Source: CAKSQF01 sp963628435
GTDB taxonomy: Bacteria; Bacillota; Clostridia; Oscillospirales; CAG-272
Direction: 5' to 3'
Assembly: GCA_963628435.1 (NCBI GenBank)
Contig: CAVGEY010000013.1
Coordinates: 1 to 64,000 of the forward strand
Length of the DNA: 64,000 nt
Shown here: positions 1 through 9,245 of the stretch, one piece after another
Layout of the letters: each line of letters begins with the position of its first letter
Numbering within the stretch: the stretch's first letter is position 1
Notes under the pieces: model-generated
Database searches by the model: none
The model's input: only the letters and a program-made list of their open reading frames with translations
Told to the model about the DNA's origin: nothing
Position numbers and translations under genes: made by a program

Positions 1-106
<106 letters not shown>

Positions 107-115
107 ACCTCTTTT

Positions 116-143
116 AAGACGTCATTCGTTGACGTCTTTTTTT
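116..143 (+). terminator. Intrinsic terminator of the rRNA operon
   Basis: A 9-bp perfect stem (116-124 with 130-138) encloses a TTCGT loop and runs into seven T residues at 137-143. This is a textbook Rho-independent terminator about 10 bases after the 5S gene. Confidence 0.92.
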
Positions 144-144
144 G

Positions 145-173
145 TTGACTTTTTTCAATAAATGTGCTAATAT
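145..173 (+). promoter_or_regulatory. Sigma-A promoter of pyk
   Basis: A -35 element TTGACT (145-150) and a -10 element TAATAT (168-173) are 17 bases apart, and a TG at 165-166 makes the -10 extended. Transcription would start near 180, giving a leader of about 55 bases before the pyk start. The promoter begins right behind the rRNA terminator. Confidence 0.75.
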
Positions 174-235
174 TATAATCGGAGTTGTGTAAAATTCTAT
201 TTTGATATGTATACCCCAAAAATAAGGAGATTTAT

Positions 236-1645
236 ATGAGAAAAACCAAAATTATATGTACACTCGGACCCGCAAGCAGTACTGAAGTTGTGCTTCGTCA
301 AATGGTTGACGCGGGAATGAATGTCGCAAGACTTAACTTTTCACATGGTACTCACGAGGAACACCTTGCCAAAATCAGATTGCTTAAAAAAATTCGTGAT
401 GATATGAATGTTCCCCTTCCCATAATGCTTGATACGAAGGGACCCGAATTCCGTATCGGTTCATTTGAAAACGGTCCGGTCACACTTTCGGAGGGTGATT
501 TGTTTGATTTTACAGCCGATGACGTGGTCGGTGATAACACTCGTGTTTCGGTTTCATATAAAAATATTGCAAGTCAGATGTTTCCGGGTGATAAAATTCT
601 GCTGAATAACGGACTTATGACATTCGAAGTTTTGTCGGTTGAAGGAAATACCGTTCATACAAGATGTCTTAACAGCGGAAAGCTTTCCGATCATAAGAGT
701 ATGTTCTTTCCCGATAAAGAGCTTAAACTTGAATATCTTTCCGAACAGGATAAGAAGGATATACTCTTCGGCATCGAAAACGGTGTTGACTTCATTGCCT
801 GCTCGTTTGTTTCAAAGGCGCAGGATCTCATTGATGTCCGTGATTTTCTTCGTGAGCACGGCGATCCCGATATCGACCTTATAGCTAAAATCGAAAATCG
901 AGCCGGTGTCAATAATCTTCGGGAAATTATGGCAAATTGCAACGGTGTAATGATAGGCCGCGGCGATATGGGAGTCGAAATTCCTTTTGAGGAGCTTCCC
1001 GCGATACAAAAACATATTATTTCCGAATGTCGTATAAACGGAGTCCGTGTAATAACCGCAACCGAAATGCTCGAATCGATGATTAACAATCCGAGACCTA
1101 CGCGTGCTGAAATTTCGGATGTTGCGAATGCCGTATATGACGGCTCATCTGCCATTATGCTTTCGGGAGAGACTGCCGCAGGCAAGTATCCGGTCGGAGT
1201 TATTGCCGCAATGAGCAGGATTGCGCTTGAAGCAGAGCAGCATGTATGCTATATCGGAAATATCAGAGATGACGAATTCAAGATCAGCTCAGTCGGCGAA
1301 TCGCTTTCACATTCCGCATGTGACCTTGCAAAAGGGGTAAAAGCATCTGCAATAGTCGTCTGTACATTAACCGGCAGAACCGCGAGAATGGTGTCGAGAT
1401 TCCGCCCTCAGGCTCCTATAATTGCTATGACCACAAGTCAAACCGCCTTTCGTAAGCTGTCGCTTTCCTGGGGCGTAATACCCGTTATGGCAGAAGTGTT
1501 TGCCTCAACCGATGTGCTCTTCTATTTTGCCAAGAGTAAAGCAAAGGAAATCCTCGGACTTCAGCACGGTCAGAGAATTGTGATCACAGGCGGCGCCGCA
1601 AACGATAAAAACGGAACGAGTCTTATAAAAGTCGAAGAAATATAA
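236..1645 (+). CDS. pyk: Pyruvate kinase
   Basis: Converts phosphoenolpyruvate and ADP to pyruvate and ATP, the last step of glycolysis, in the cytoplasm. The 469-residue protein has the N-terminal KIICTLGP block, the NFSHG motif, the DTKGPE(F/I)R motif, the KIEN active-site lysine region, IGRGDMGVE and the ATEMLESM...PTRAE signature, followed by the allosteric C-terminal domain. Length is that of the short form; the extra PEP-utiliser-like tail found in Bacillus and many Clostridia is absent. The ATG at 236 has an AAGGAG site about 6 bases upstream. It has its own promoter (145-173), and no terminator separates it from the glycoside hydrolase gene 29 bases downstream, so the two are probably co-transcribed, which is an unusual pairing. 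Identity is certain; co-transcription is inferred. Confidence 0.98.
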   Translation: MRKTKIICTLGPASSTEVVLRQMVDAGMNVARLNFSHGTHEEHLAKIRLLKKIRDDMNVPLPIMLDTKGPEFRIGSFENGPVTLSEGDLFDFTADDVVGDNTRVSVSYKNIASQMFPGDKILLNNGLMTFEVLSVEGNTVHTRCLNSGKLSDHKSMFFPDKELKLEYLSEQDKKDILFGIENGVDFIACSFVSKAQDLIDVRDFLREHGDPDIDLIAKIENRAGVNNLREIMANCNGVMIGRGDMGVEIPFEELPAIQKHIISECRINGVRVITATEMLESMINNPRPTRAEISDVANAVYDGSSAIMLSGETAAGKYPVGVIAAMSRIALEAEQHVCYIGNIRDDEFKISSVGESLSHSACDLAKGVKASAIVVCTLTGRTARMVSRFRPQAPIIAMTTSQTAFRKLSLSWGVIPVMAEVFASTDVLFYFAKSKAKEILGLQHGQRIVITGGAANDKNGTSLIKVEEI

Positions 1646-1674
1646 TAAATTAAAATAAAGTAGGAGAGCAGATT

Positions 1675-4600
1675 ATGTGCGGTAAATCTACGAACTTCGG
1701 CAGCGGAAAACTGAAAAGAATGTCTTTCGCGAGCCTTCCTCTCGGCAGTATACAGCCGACCGGATGGCTTTCCGATCAGCTTTCACTGCAAAGGCACGGA
1801 ATATTTGAAGATATGGAGAAATATCCCGGATACGGAGATGACAGCGGATGGCTCGGCGGAGATGGGGAAAGCTGGGAAGACGGACCCTACTATTTTCGCG
1901 GTCTCATACCGATTGCCTATGTGACCGGCGATCAAAGTCTTATTTCCCGTTCGGAAACCATTGTCAGCCGTATACTTGACTCACAGACAGAGGACGGAAT
2001 GTTCGGCCCGCAATCGAATGATGATTGGTGGCCGCGTATGCCTGTTCTCATGATGCTTCGCGATTATTACGAGGCGACAGAGTACCGCGGAAATCCGGAC
2101 AGCCGCATTATGCCTTTTATGGATAAATATTTCAGATTTCAGCTGAAAACTCTCCCGAACCGTCCATTAACATCATGGGCTCAGGCACGCGGCGGAGATA
2201 ATATCGACAGCGTATTCTGGTATTATGACCGTGTTTATGATGAGAAGAATCCCGAAGCTTCCGAATGGCTGCTTACTCTTGCCGAAATTCTTCATTCGCA
2301 GACCGAAGATTGGACGCAGGTAATGAACAATTCCACTGTCAGATATCATGTCGTTAACACGAGCCAGGCTATGAAAACACCTTCGCTCTGGTATCGTAAA
2401 ACGGGTGCGGATGAAGACCGCAACGCACTCGGAAACGGTATAAAAAACATTTCAATAGATCACGGCAGAATTGATGAACTTCCGAATTCGGACGAGGCGG
2501 CGCGCGATAATATGTCATATCGCGGCAGCGAACTCTGCGGAATAGTCGAAGGTATGCTTTCCACCGAAATAGCACTTCGCATACTCGGCGACCATTGGCT
2601 GTGCGACAGACTTGAAAAACTCGCATATAATGCACTGCCGGCCGCCTATGCTCCCGATTATCGCGGCCACGTCTATTTCATTCTTCAAAACCAAATTCTT
2701 GCAACAAACGGATGGCACGAATTTGACTGCGATCACGGCGACAGCTCTTCGTTTGCCGCACCGTGCGGATTTGACTGCTGCTTCGCAAATAACCATATGG
2801 GCTGGGCTAAATTCATCGGATCAATGTGGATGGCAGACTCGCACGGCGATTTGGCCGTTGCGGCATACGGCCCCTCGACCGTAAATTATACTCTGCTGAA
2901 CGGTGAAAAAATCAGCATAGAGGAAAAAACCGATTATCCTTTCGGCGATAGCATAAACTTTACCTATCACGGCCCCGAAACTCTCTTTTCACTGAAACTT
3001 CCGATACCGTCATGGTGTAAAAACGCCTCGATTTCGGTTAACGGAGAAAAGAGCGATATAATTCCCACAGACGGATTCTGCACCGTAAGCCGTAAGTTTT
3101 CAGATAACGATGTTGTCTGTCTTACGCTTCCGATGGAAATAGAATTCTCGGATTGGTATAACCGGTCTGTTGCGGTTGAGCGCGGTCCGCTCGTTTACTC
3201 GCTTAAAATCGGGGAGCAGTGGCGTGAATATGATGATAATGGCACCCGCGAGCTTAAAGTTGCGAATTTCGGAAAATCGCTGAAAAGGGAAGTTTTCCCC
3301 AAAACCCGTTGGAATTATGGGCTTATTCCCGATAAATCTCTCATCAGAATTGAAAACAGACCGATAAGGAGACAGCCGTTTGAATCGGAAAGCGCACCCG
3401 TAGTGCTGCATGCCAAAGGTCAGATGATATCCGAATGGAAACTTGACGGCAATCATGCGGGCAATCAGCCGATAGGCGGTGTGCCGCGTCAGACGGGTGC
3501 GGAATGTGATATAGAACTTGTTCCTTACGGCGCAGCAAGATTAAAAGTTACTCATTTTCCGCGTATCGACGATAGTGTAAATTATGTTTACGATAATCCG
3601 AAAATATGCAGAAATGACGGAAATGACTATACGAACTTTTCGAATGTGATTCTGCCGCCCGCAGACGATTGGGACCTTATAATAAATTCTTCTCGCGATG
3701 CCGACAGACATGTGCTGATCAACAGAAGCGAGACTCTGTCGAACGGCGGCAGGGTCTGCGGACTGAAATCGCTCTCCGAATTCTGCAGAGTCGGAATGTA
3801 CAATGAAATTTCGATTTCAGGCGATGATATAAGATCGATTGAGATTGTACCCGTTAACCCCATGAATGAAATCAAATTGCTTTCGATTTCTGCCAAAGAA
3901 AATTCATTTACGGCAACCGTAAATACCGACAGAAGTAATTTCGCTTATGAAATCGACTACGGAACCGATAAGAAGTCTCTTACCAATCATATACGCGGAT
4001 TCCGAACGAATATCGCGCATGTAACCGGGCTTGTACCGAATACGGAATACTTTTTCAGACTGTCTACGCTTATTTCGGGCGTGCGAAAATACAGCGAAAT
4101 TTACTCGGTGAAAACGCTCGAAGAAAAAGGAACAGATGAAAAGACAGACGAAAAAGAATATAATAAAATAATCGAACTGTCCGATTTTGATATTTACGGA
4201 GACAGCCACCTGATTTACTGCGATAAAGGATTTATCGGCGCATCGGCCTCTCCGAATATTAAGGCGCTTCTGCATACCGAGTGCGGTTGGACCGATTTTG
4301 CGGCCGAAGCGACTCTCTGCATACGACAGCTGAGCGGTAATGCGGGTATAATATTCCGTGTAAATGAAGCGGACAGCGGCCCGGATAATTATCGCGGCTA
4401 TTATTTCGGAATAGGGAACGGCTGCGCTCTTGTCGGATCTGCGGATAAGGGATGGCATCCCATGTACTCCTGCGAACTTGATATCAAGGCGGATAAGGCG
4501 TATAACCTGTCTGTGCACGCTTGCGGTAACAAAATTATCTGCTATGTCGATAATGTTGCGGTTTTCAAAATATACGATAACCGCCACTCACGCGGCAGCG

Positions 4601-5010
4601 TGGGATTCCGCGCATATCTCGAACCGTTTGCGGCGTCCAATCTTACGGTAAGACCGCTTACTCAAAATGAAATTGACGAAATAGATCGGATAGATGAGCC
4701 GAAATACGGCCCGTTCGAAATCTCGGCAGAAACCGCATTCGAAACGATTCAGGTACGCTATCCGAAGCGTATGGATGCACAGTTCTACCGTATAGATTAC
4801 GGAACGGTTCCCGGCTTTTACCCTAATGCGGTTACCGATATAATGTTCAATCCGTATAAGGGCTCGTCTTGCTTTACCCACGATAAAACGGCATTTACAT
4901 TTACCGGCACAACCTGCTATCTTAAAATGAGCGCATGGTGCGGTGACCGAATGATAGCATGTTCGGATGAGCTTGCGGTAAAATGCAAATCGGAGGATAA
5001 CTCGGACTGA
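1675..5010 (+). CDS. GH127-type beta-L-arabinofuranosidase (DUF1680) with C-terminal FN3 and lectin-like domains
   Basis: A 1111-residue multidomain glycoside hydrolase. Residues about 10-600 resemble the GH127/DUF1680 fold: an alpha/alpha barrel beginning GSIQPTGW and a beta-sandwich part with the VERGPLVYSL motif near residue 500. GH127 enzymes use a zinc-thiolate site of one Glu and three Cys; here Glu286 and Cys288 (SELCG) and the pair Cys368-Cys369 (DCCFANNH) fit that pattern. Residues about 730-815 look like a fibronectin type III domain, about 830-1000 like a concanavalin-type (DUF1080/LamG-like) domain, and 1020-1105 like a second FN3-like unit. No signal peptide or membrane anchor is visible, so it should be cytoplasmic. 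RBS AGGAG at 1662-1666 supports the ATG at 1675. Expected role: release of beta-L-arabinofuranose from arabinose-containing glycans. The related families GH142 or GH146 are alternatives; the exact substrate is inference. Confidence 0.82.
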   Translation: MCGKSTNFGSGKLKRMSFASLPLGSIQPTGWLSDQLSLQRHGIFEDMEKYPGYGDDSGWLGGDGESWEDGPYYFRGLIPIAYVTGDQSLISRSETIVSRILDSQTEDGMFGPQSNDDWWPRMPVLMMLRDYYEATEYRGNPDSRIMPFMDKYFRFQLKTLPNRPLTSWAQARGGDNIDSVFWYYDRVYDEKNPEASEWLLTLAEILHSQTEDWTQVMNNSTVRYHVVNTSQAMKTPSLWYRKTGADEDRNALGNGIKNISIDHGRIDELPNSDEAARDNMSYRGSELCGIVEGMLSTEIALRILGDHWLCDRLEKLAYNALPAAYAPDYRGHVYFILQNQILATNGWHEFDCDHGDSSSFAAPCGFDCCFANNHMGWAKFIGSMWMADSHGDLAVAAYGPSTVNYTLLNGEKISIEEKTDYPFGDSINFTYHGPETLFSLKLPIPSWCKNASISVNGEKSDIIPTDGFCTVSRKFSDNDVVCLTLPMEIEFSDWYNRSVAVERGPLVYSLKIGEQWREYDDNGTRELKVANFGKSLKREVFPKTRWNYGLIPDKSLIRIENRPIRRQPFESESAPVVLHAKGQMISEWKLDGNHAGNQPIGGVPRQTGAECDIELVPYGAARLKVTHFPRIDDSVNYVYDNPKICRNDGNDYTNFSNVILPPADDWDLIINSSRDADRHVLINRSETLSNGGRVCGLKSLSEFCRVGMYNEISISGDDIRSIEIVPVNPMNEIKLLSISAKENSFTATVNTDRSNFAYEIDYGTDKKSLTNHIRGFRTNIAHVTGLVPNTEYFFRLSTLISGVRKYSEIYSVKTLEEKGTDEKTDEKEYNKIIELSDFDIYGDSHLIYCDKGFIGASASPNIKALLHTECGWTDFAAEATLCIRQLSGNAGIIFRVNEADSGPDNYRGYYFGIGNGCALVGSADKGWHPMYSCELDIKADKAYNLSVHACGNKIICYVDNVAVFKIYDNRHSRGSVGFRAYLEPFAASNLTVRPLTQNEIDEIDRIDEPKYGPFEISAETAFETIQVRYPKRMDAQFYRIDYGTVPGFYPNAVTDIMFNPYKGSSCFTHDKTAFTFTGTTCYLKMSAWCGDRMIACSDELAVKCKSEDNSD

Positions 5011-5012
5011 TT

Positions 5013-5766
5013 ATGAAAAATCGAATTTGCAGAGCGATATTATTTGTATTGACGCTTGTGACGATCATAGGGTATCTTGCGATTACCCCGATATCCGCCG
5101 ATGAGCTGTTTACGGCGGTAAAACCGCATATCGTGTGGCAACCGAATCGTATGCTTTTCATGCCTCGCAGCAGTCATTTTACAGTCTGTCATGGAAAGCC
5201 GTTCAGCCGGGCGGAAAATACGATAACAGCCGCTTCGGACTTGCATATTCGACGGTTGGCACCGACTTTGTCGATATGTTTTACGGAACACCCGTGTGGA
5301 ACGGAAAAAGCATTGCGGCAAAATATGTTCCTGTTACAACGACGTGCATAACATCGGAAAAAGCCAAAACCGAGCCACCGCAAACGACTTCCTTGCCGCA
5401 AACCGAATCATCGATAATAACAGAGACAACCGTTCCCGTAACAACCACGGTCCCGATAACCGAGACTTTGACAACCGAAAATCCTGCGACGAGCTTGGCT
5501 CCTTCTGCTACCGAATTGCCGACATCCGAGCCTTTCGTAACATCGATTCCGATTACATCGGCGGCAGTCCCGACCGAAACCTCCGCAGTGCAAACCGCAA
5601 AGCCGTCAACAACACCGTTGACAACCACGCAGGCGGGTAATGAAAGCGGTGGGAAAAATACCAAATCGGCAGGCCGACAGTCACAGTATGTCTGCTTGCC
5701 GCCGCGCTGATTGTATCATCCTCCGTGATTATCGGTGTATTTATCAAAAGGAGAAAAATCAAATAA
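5013..5766 (+). pseudogene. Threonine-rich surface-anchored protein, reading frame broken twice
   Basis: Three pieces of one protein lie in three frames. The first frame starts with ATG 5013 and encodes a signal peptide (MKNR, hydrophobic core, ITPISA-DEL). The second, open from 5105 to 5710, encodes a short globular part (for example SFYSLSWKAVQPGGKY) and then a Thr/Pro/Ser/Glu-rich stalk of about 120 residues. The third, about 5653-5766, encodes a single transmembrane helix (TVTVCLLAAALIV) and the stop-transfer tail KRRKIK. Each join needs one missing base; candidates are the A runs at about 5119-5122 and 5654-5658. Restored, it would be an exported, membrane-anchored protein with an extended stalk. 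Its stop codon overlaps the next start (TAATG). It lies 2 bases after the GH127 gene. Either it is a recent pseudogene or the two indels are sequencing errors in homopolymers. Function unknown. Confidence 0.72.
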
Positions 5767-6671
5767 TGTATTTTACAAACGAAAGACTTGACAGGCACGC
5801 CAAAGATCCCGCAGTGATTCATTTCAATGGTAAATATTATCTTTATTATACCGTCAGATATAAAGATCAGAATAAAATCGGGGTCGGCATTGCTTCGTCG
5901 GATGATCTTGAAAATTGGACAGACCTCGGTGAACTTCCCATAACCGAAGAGTGTGAAAAGGTGGGGATAGGCGCCCCCGCCGCCATTGTAATCGGGAACA
6001 GACTTCACCTTTTTTATCAGACATACGGTGATTTCAGAACAAACGCAATATGTCACGCATGGTCGGATAACGGAATCGATTTTGAAAAAGATGAAACCAA
6101 CCCCGTTTTCCGCCCGACACCCGATTGGTGCTGCGGCAGAGCGATAGATGCCGATCTCTGCCTGTTCAACGGCAGGATTTATATGTACTTTGCGACAAGA
6201 GATCACGCCATGCGAATTCAGAAAATCGGCGGAGCGACCGCTTCAATCGATTCGGACTTTTCGGCGGGAAGCTGGACTCAGATATCGAATCAGTCGCTGC
6301 TGATTCCCGAACTCGTATGGGAGGGAGATTGCATCGAGGCACCCGCAACCATTGTAAATGACGGTCGACTGTTTATGTTTTACGGCGGAGCATATAACTG
6401 TAAACCTCAGCAGATCGGAGTTGCCGCATCGGACGATGGGATCTTCTTCAAAAGAGTTTATAATGAGCCGTTCGTGAAATGCGGTAAAGAGGGAAGTTGG
6501 AATTCAAGCGAATCGGGACATCCGTATGTTTTCCGCGATGATGACGGGAAGGTGTATCTTTTCTATCAGGGATCGTCGGATATGGGTAAAACATGGTACA
6601 TAACAAAATGTATTGTCGGTTTTGATAAAAACAATCTTCCTTATGTCGAAAAATACGATATAGAACCGTAA
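5766..6671 (+). CDS. GH43/GH32-superfamily five-bladed beta-propeller glycosidase
   Basis: A 301-residue protein with the repeated YLYYT / IGVGIASSDDLENW / RLHLFYQ / RIYMYFA / LFMFYGG blades typical of the GH43/GH32/GH117 clans. The three acidic residues expected of GH43 can be placed: Asp14 (AKDPAV, base), the Asp in AIDADLCLF (near residue 126) and the Glu in CIEAPATI (near 196, acid). The start at 5766 is chosen because AAAGGAG lies about 13 bases upstream and the ATG overlaps the previous stop; the frame stays open upstream but has no ribosome site. No signal peptide, so it is probably intracellular. Neighbours (GH127 upstream, GH43 converging) suggest action on arabinose- or xylose-containing oligosaccharides. 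Family membership is fairly sure; the substrate is not. Confidence 0.8.
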   Translation: MYFTNERLDRHAKDPAVIHFNGKYYLYYTVRYKDQNKIGVGIASSDDLENWTDLGELPITEECEKVGIGAPAAIVIGNRLHLFYQTYGDFRTNAICHAWSDNGIDFEKDETNPVFRPTPDWCCGRAIDADLCLFNGRIYMYFATRDHAMRIQKIGGATASIDSDFSAGSWTQISNQSLLIPELVWEGDCIEAPATIVNDGRLFMFYGGAYNCKPQQIGVAASDDGIFFKRVYNEPFVKCGKEGSWNSSESGHPYVFRDDDGKVYLFYQGSSDMGKTWYITKCIVGFDKNNLPYVEKYDIEP

Positions 6672-6706
6672 AAAAAGGCGGCGATCTTTCGATCGCCGCC
6701 GTATTT
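6670..6706. terminator. Bidirectional terminator between two converging glycosidase genes
   Basis: A 10-bp GC-rich stem (6677-6686 with 6691-6700, loop TTTC) is preceded by an A run and followed by a T-rich stretch, so it can end transcription from both the plus-strand gene ending at 6671 and the minus-strand gene ending at 6711. Confidence 0.85.
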
Positions 6707-6710
6707 GTTT

Positions 6711-7589
6711 TCAGTCAAGAGGATAGTCGTGCTCTTCAAGGTCGGGCTTGTCGCAAGCGAGAACCGTTTTGCCGTTCTTCTCTTCAAAACGGATATTTCC
6801 GATTGAAAGTCTGCGCGGATGAATTACTCCCGGTTTGTAGTGTGTGTGATAAATGATGAACATGCGTGAGCCGTCGGGTGAGAATGTAATGCAGTGATGT
6901 CCCGCACCGCTGACTGTAACTCCGTCGCCGACGAGTATCGGATTGTCCTCGTATTTGGCAAAATCGCCGAGCGGGGAATCGGATGTGGCATAACATACGC
7001 AGTAGAAAGGCGACTCATAGTGGCAACCCGAATATGTCAGGTAGTATATGCCGTCTTTTTTCAGCATGTACGGCGCTTCGCAGACTCCCGCAAAATGCCG
7101 CTCATACTCAAATTCGTTAACGATAAGCAGCTTTTCGGTGGAAAGATCGGGAGTGATACGGTCGGGCATCATCTTGCATCCGTATATGCCGTACTGATGT
7201 CCCTCGCGCCAGGATACATAATAAATATACATATCATCTCCGTCAAAGAAGATGTGACCGTCAATTGATCTGTCGAACATAAATCCGTTCTGAGGGATAA
7301 ACGGTCCCATAGGTGAATCGGAAATCGCAAGTCCCAGATGCTCGCAGGTAGTAACAAGCATATAAAATTTGCCGTCTTTCTTTTTGATGTCGGGAGCCCA
7401 GTAAGCACTGCTGTATCCCCACGCGTCTTTAAGAACCTCGCCTGTCATTTCCCAGTTGATGAGATCGGCGGAGCGATATACCGCATATCCGTTGTTTATC
7501 GACGTTCCGTAGAGCCAGTAGTAGCCGTCATGATAAATGACATCGGGATCGCATACATTGTCGAGAATAGGATTTTTGAATTTTCTCAT
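6711..7589 (-). CDS. Glycoside hydrolase family 43 protein (arabinosidase/xylosidase type)
   Basis: A 292-residue five-bladed propeller with the full GH43 catalytic set: Asp14 in CDPDVIYHDGYYWLYGT (general base), the Asp in SIDGHIFFDGD (near residue 112, pKa modulator) and the Glu in VCEAPYMLKKDGIYYLTYS (near 168, general acid). GH43 enzymes remove alpha-L-arabinofuranose or beta-D-xylose from plant polysaccharides. No signal peptide is seen, so it acts in the cytoplasm. ATG 7589 follows an AAAGGAG ribosome site. It starts 32 bases after the stop of the NAD(P)HX repair gene with no terminator between, so it may be read from that promoter. It converges on the GH127 operon and shares its terminator. 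Exact substrate is not determinable. Confidence 0.9.
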   Translation of the reverse strand: MRKFKNPILDNVCDPDVIYHDGYYWLYGTSINNGYAVYRSADLINWEMTGEVLKDAWGYSSAYWAPDIKKKDGKFYMLVTTCEHLGLAISDSPMGPFIPQNGFMFDRSIDGHIFFDGDDMYIYYVSWREGHQYGIYGCKMMPDRITPDLSTEKLLIVNEFEYERHFAGVCEAPYMLKKDGIYYLTYSGCHYESPFYCVCYATSDSPLGDFAKYEDNPILVGDGVTVSGAGHHCITFSPDGSRMFIIYHTHYKPGVIHPRRLSIGNIRFEEKNGKTVLACDKPDLEEHDYPLD

Positions 7590-7621
7590 TTTCTTTTCTC
7601 CTTTGATTTTGTCTGTATATT

Positions 7622-9139
7622 TTAATTAAAATGATGGCTGTATATTTCACCGACCGCGTCCGATATGGCGGAAATCGTGTCCGACGCAATCATGCTTACC
7701 GGATTTTTTCGATGTTCGGCGATTTCTCCCGCACGTCCGGCAATCCACGCACCGCATGCGGCGGTCAGCGGCAGAGAAGCATGAGAATATCCGAGCAGCG
7801 ATGTTATTATTCCCGATAAAACATCACCCGATCCTGCGGTCGCCATTCCCGCACAACCTCTGTCGACAAGATAGACAGTCTCGCCGTCGGTGATAACCGT
7901 CGTGGGACCTTTTAACAGCAGGGTGACATTGTATTCGCCCGCAAATTTTTTCGCGTACCCTATCGGATCGGTAAGAGTTTCATTGACGGGTACGCCCGAA
8001 AGACGCTCGAATTCTTTAAGATGCGGAGTCAAAACCGTGTTTCCCGCGTTTTTTTTCAGAATATCGGTACCGACAGAACATAGAGCGTTAAGCCCGTCGG
8101 CATCGATAAGAATCGGAATTTTGTAATTTTCGAGAATGTATTCGAGAATTTCGCCGTTGTGCTCGCCTCTGCCCCAGCCCATGCCGATGCCGACCGCCGC
8201 AGCCTTTGTAAGTGCGCGGTCTATTCCGTCCCTGTCAGATAGCATACTGCCGCGTACATCGTCGATTGTTGTTATCGTTGCCTCAAGCAGACATGGCGCT
8301 GTAAGTGAAACGGCGGAACGCGGAATTGCCGCTCTGCATACCCCGCAGCCCGAACGCATGGCAGCGGCGGCATTTTCGGCGAGTTTTACCGCGCCGGTAT
8401 AATCGATTGATCCTCCGAGAAGGGTAATATATCCGAAATCGCCCTTGTTGCAAAGATTCTTTCGCTCGAAAATAACATCGGTAAAATCTTCACTGCCGCA
8501 GAGATATGAGGGCTTTCCGATAATCGGAATGCCGATGTCGAGATTTTTTATTTTTCCGATTGCATCTTTGCCGCAGCCGAGAAACAGTCCGCTTTTCAGA
8601 GTCCCTATTGAAAAGGTAAAATCGGAGATAATATGTTCACCGCCGAGACCGTTGTCACCCGAAATTCCGCTCGGAATATCGACCGAAAGAACTTTCGCAC
8701 CCTTTTTTTTCGCAGTGTTTACCGCTCTGATTATATCAAGACCGACTCCCGATGCCTCACCGTGAAAACCCGTGCCGAAAAGACAGTCTACGATCAAATC
8801 GTATCCGTCAAATGATACGCCGTCGTCAAAATCTGTGCAGACAATCTCCGCGTTGCGGCATTTTTCAAGATAAAGCGAATTTTCGCCTGTGACAAAACAG
8901 CCCGATGTTGTGACATCACAAATTAGGTCTGCCGATTTGAGAAGAAGCGCAAGCGCGAGACCGTCGGCTCCGTTGTTTCCTTTTCCGCATATTATGACAA
9001 TCTTTCGATAGGATGAAAAATCAAAGGCATCGAATACCGATTTTGCCGCGCGTGAAACAAGTTCCTCCGAACTCGTCCCCGATGAAATCAGAGCGGCATC
9101 CGACTGCCGCATCATTTTTGCGGAAATAACCTCTTTCAT
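7622..9139 (-). CDS. nnr: Bifunctional NAD(P)H-hydrate epimerase / ADP-dependent NAD(P)H-hydrate dehydratase
   Basis: Repairs hydrated, inactive NADH and NADPH. The N-terminal half (about residues 5-210) is a YjeF_N epimerase domain with the GKGNNGADGLALA motif and the VDIPSGISGDNG segment. The C-terminal half (about 230-500) is the YjeF_C/ribokinase-like dehydratase with LTPHLKEFERLSG, KGPTTVI and the anion-hole motif GSGDVLSGI. The 505-residue length suits the fused bacterial form. The frame extends upstream to a TTG near 9190, but that lies at the promoter -10, so ATG 9139, preceded by AGGTG, is chosen. It has its own consensus promoter (9182-9210) and diverges from a pseudouridine synthase gene. 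Confidence 0.95.
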   Translation of the reverse strand: MKEVISAKMMRQSDAALISSGTSSEELVSRAAKSVFDAFDFSSYRKIVIICGKGNNGADGLALALLLKSADLICDVTTSGCFVTGENSLYLEKCRNAEIVCTDFDDGVSFDGYDLIVDCLFGTGFHGEASGVGLDIIRAVNTAKKKGAKVLSVDIPSGISGDNGLGGEHIISDFTFSIGTLKSGLFLGCGKDAIGKIKNLDIGIPIIGKPSYLCGSEDFTDVIFERKNLCNKGDFGYITLLGGSIDYTGAVKLAENAAAAMRSGCGVCRAAIPRSAVSLTAPCLLEATITTIDDVRGSMLSDRDGIDRALTKAAAVGIGMGWGRGEHNGEILEYILENYKIPILIDADGLNALCSVGTDILKKNAGNTVLTPHLKEFERLSGVPVNETLTDPIGYAKKFAGEYNVTLLLKGPTTVITDGETVYLVDRGCAGMATAGSGDVLSGIITSLLGYSHASLPLTAACGAWIAGRAGEIAEHRKNPVSMIASDTISAISDAVGEIYSHHFN

Positions 9140-9181
9140 TGACTTGTCACCTGTCTTTCGGATTCTTTCGCTTTTGTGTAT

Positions 9182-9210
9182 ATAATACAATTAAACAGTC
9201 GATATGTCAA
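9182..9210 (-). promoter_or_regulatory. Sigma-A promoter of the NAD(P)HX repair gene
   Basis: On the minus strand, TTGACA (9210-9205) and TATTAT (9187-9182) are separated by exactly 17 bases. Transcription would start near 9175, about 36 bases before the ATG at 9139. This rules out the longer TTG-started reading. Confidence 0.85.
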
Positions 9211-9245
9211 GTGCATTTGACCGTCAATTCAAAAAAATAGAGTAA

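Noticed and set aside
5645..5662. Programmed -1 ribosomal frameshift joining stalk and membrane anchor of the broken surface protein
   Set aside because: The direction (-1) is right, but the reading-frame codons GGG-AAA-AAT do not form an X XXY YYZ slippery heptamer in the zero frame, no stimulatory structure is obvious, and a second unrelated break exists at about 5105-5150. Indels are simpler.
5281..5664. Valine-rich open frame on the minus strand
   Set aside because: It is the antisense shadow of the Thr-rich stalk codons (ACN/CCN); no ribosome site or homologue-like pattern.
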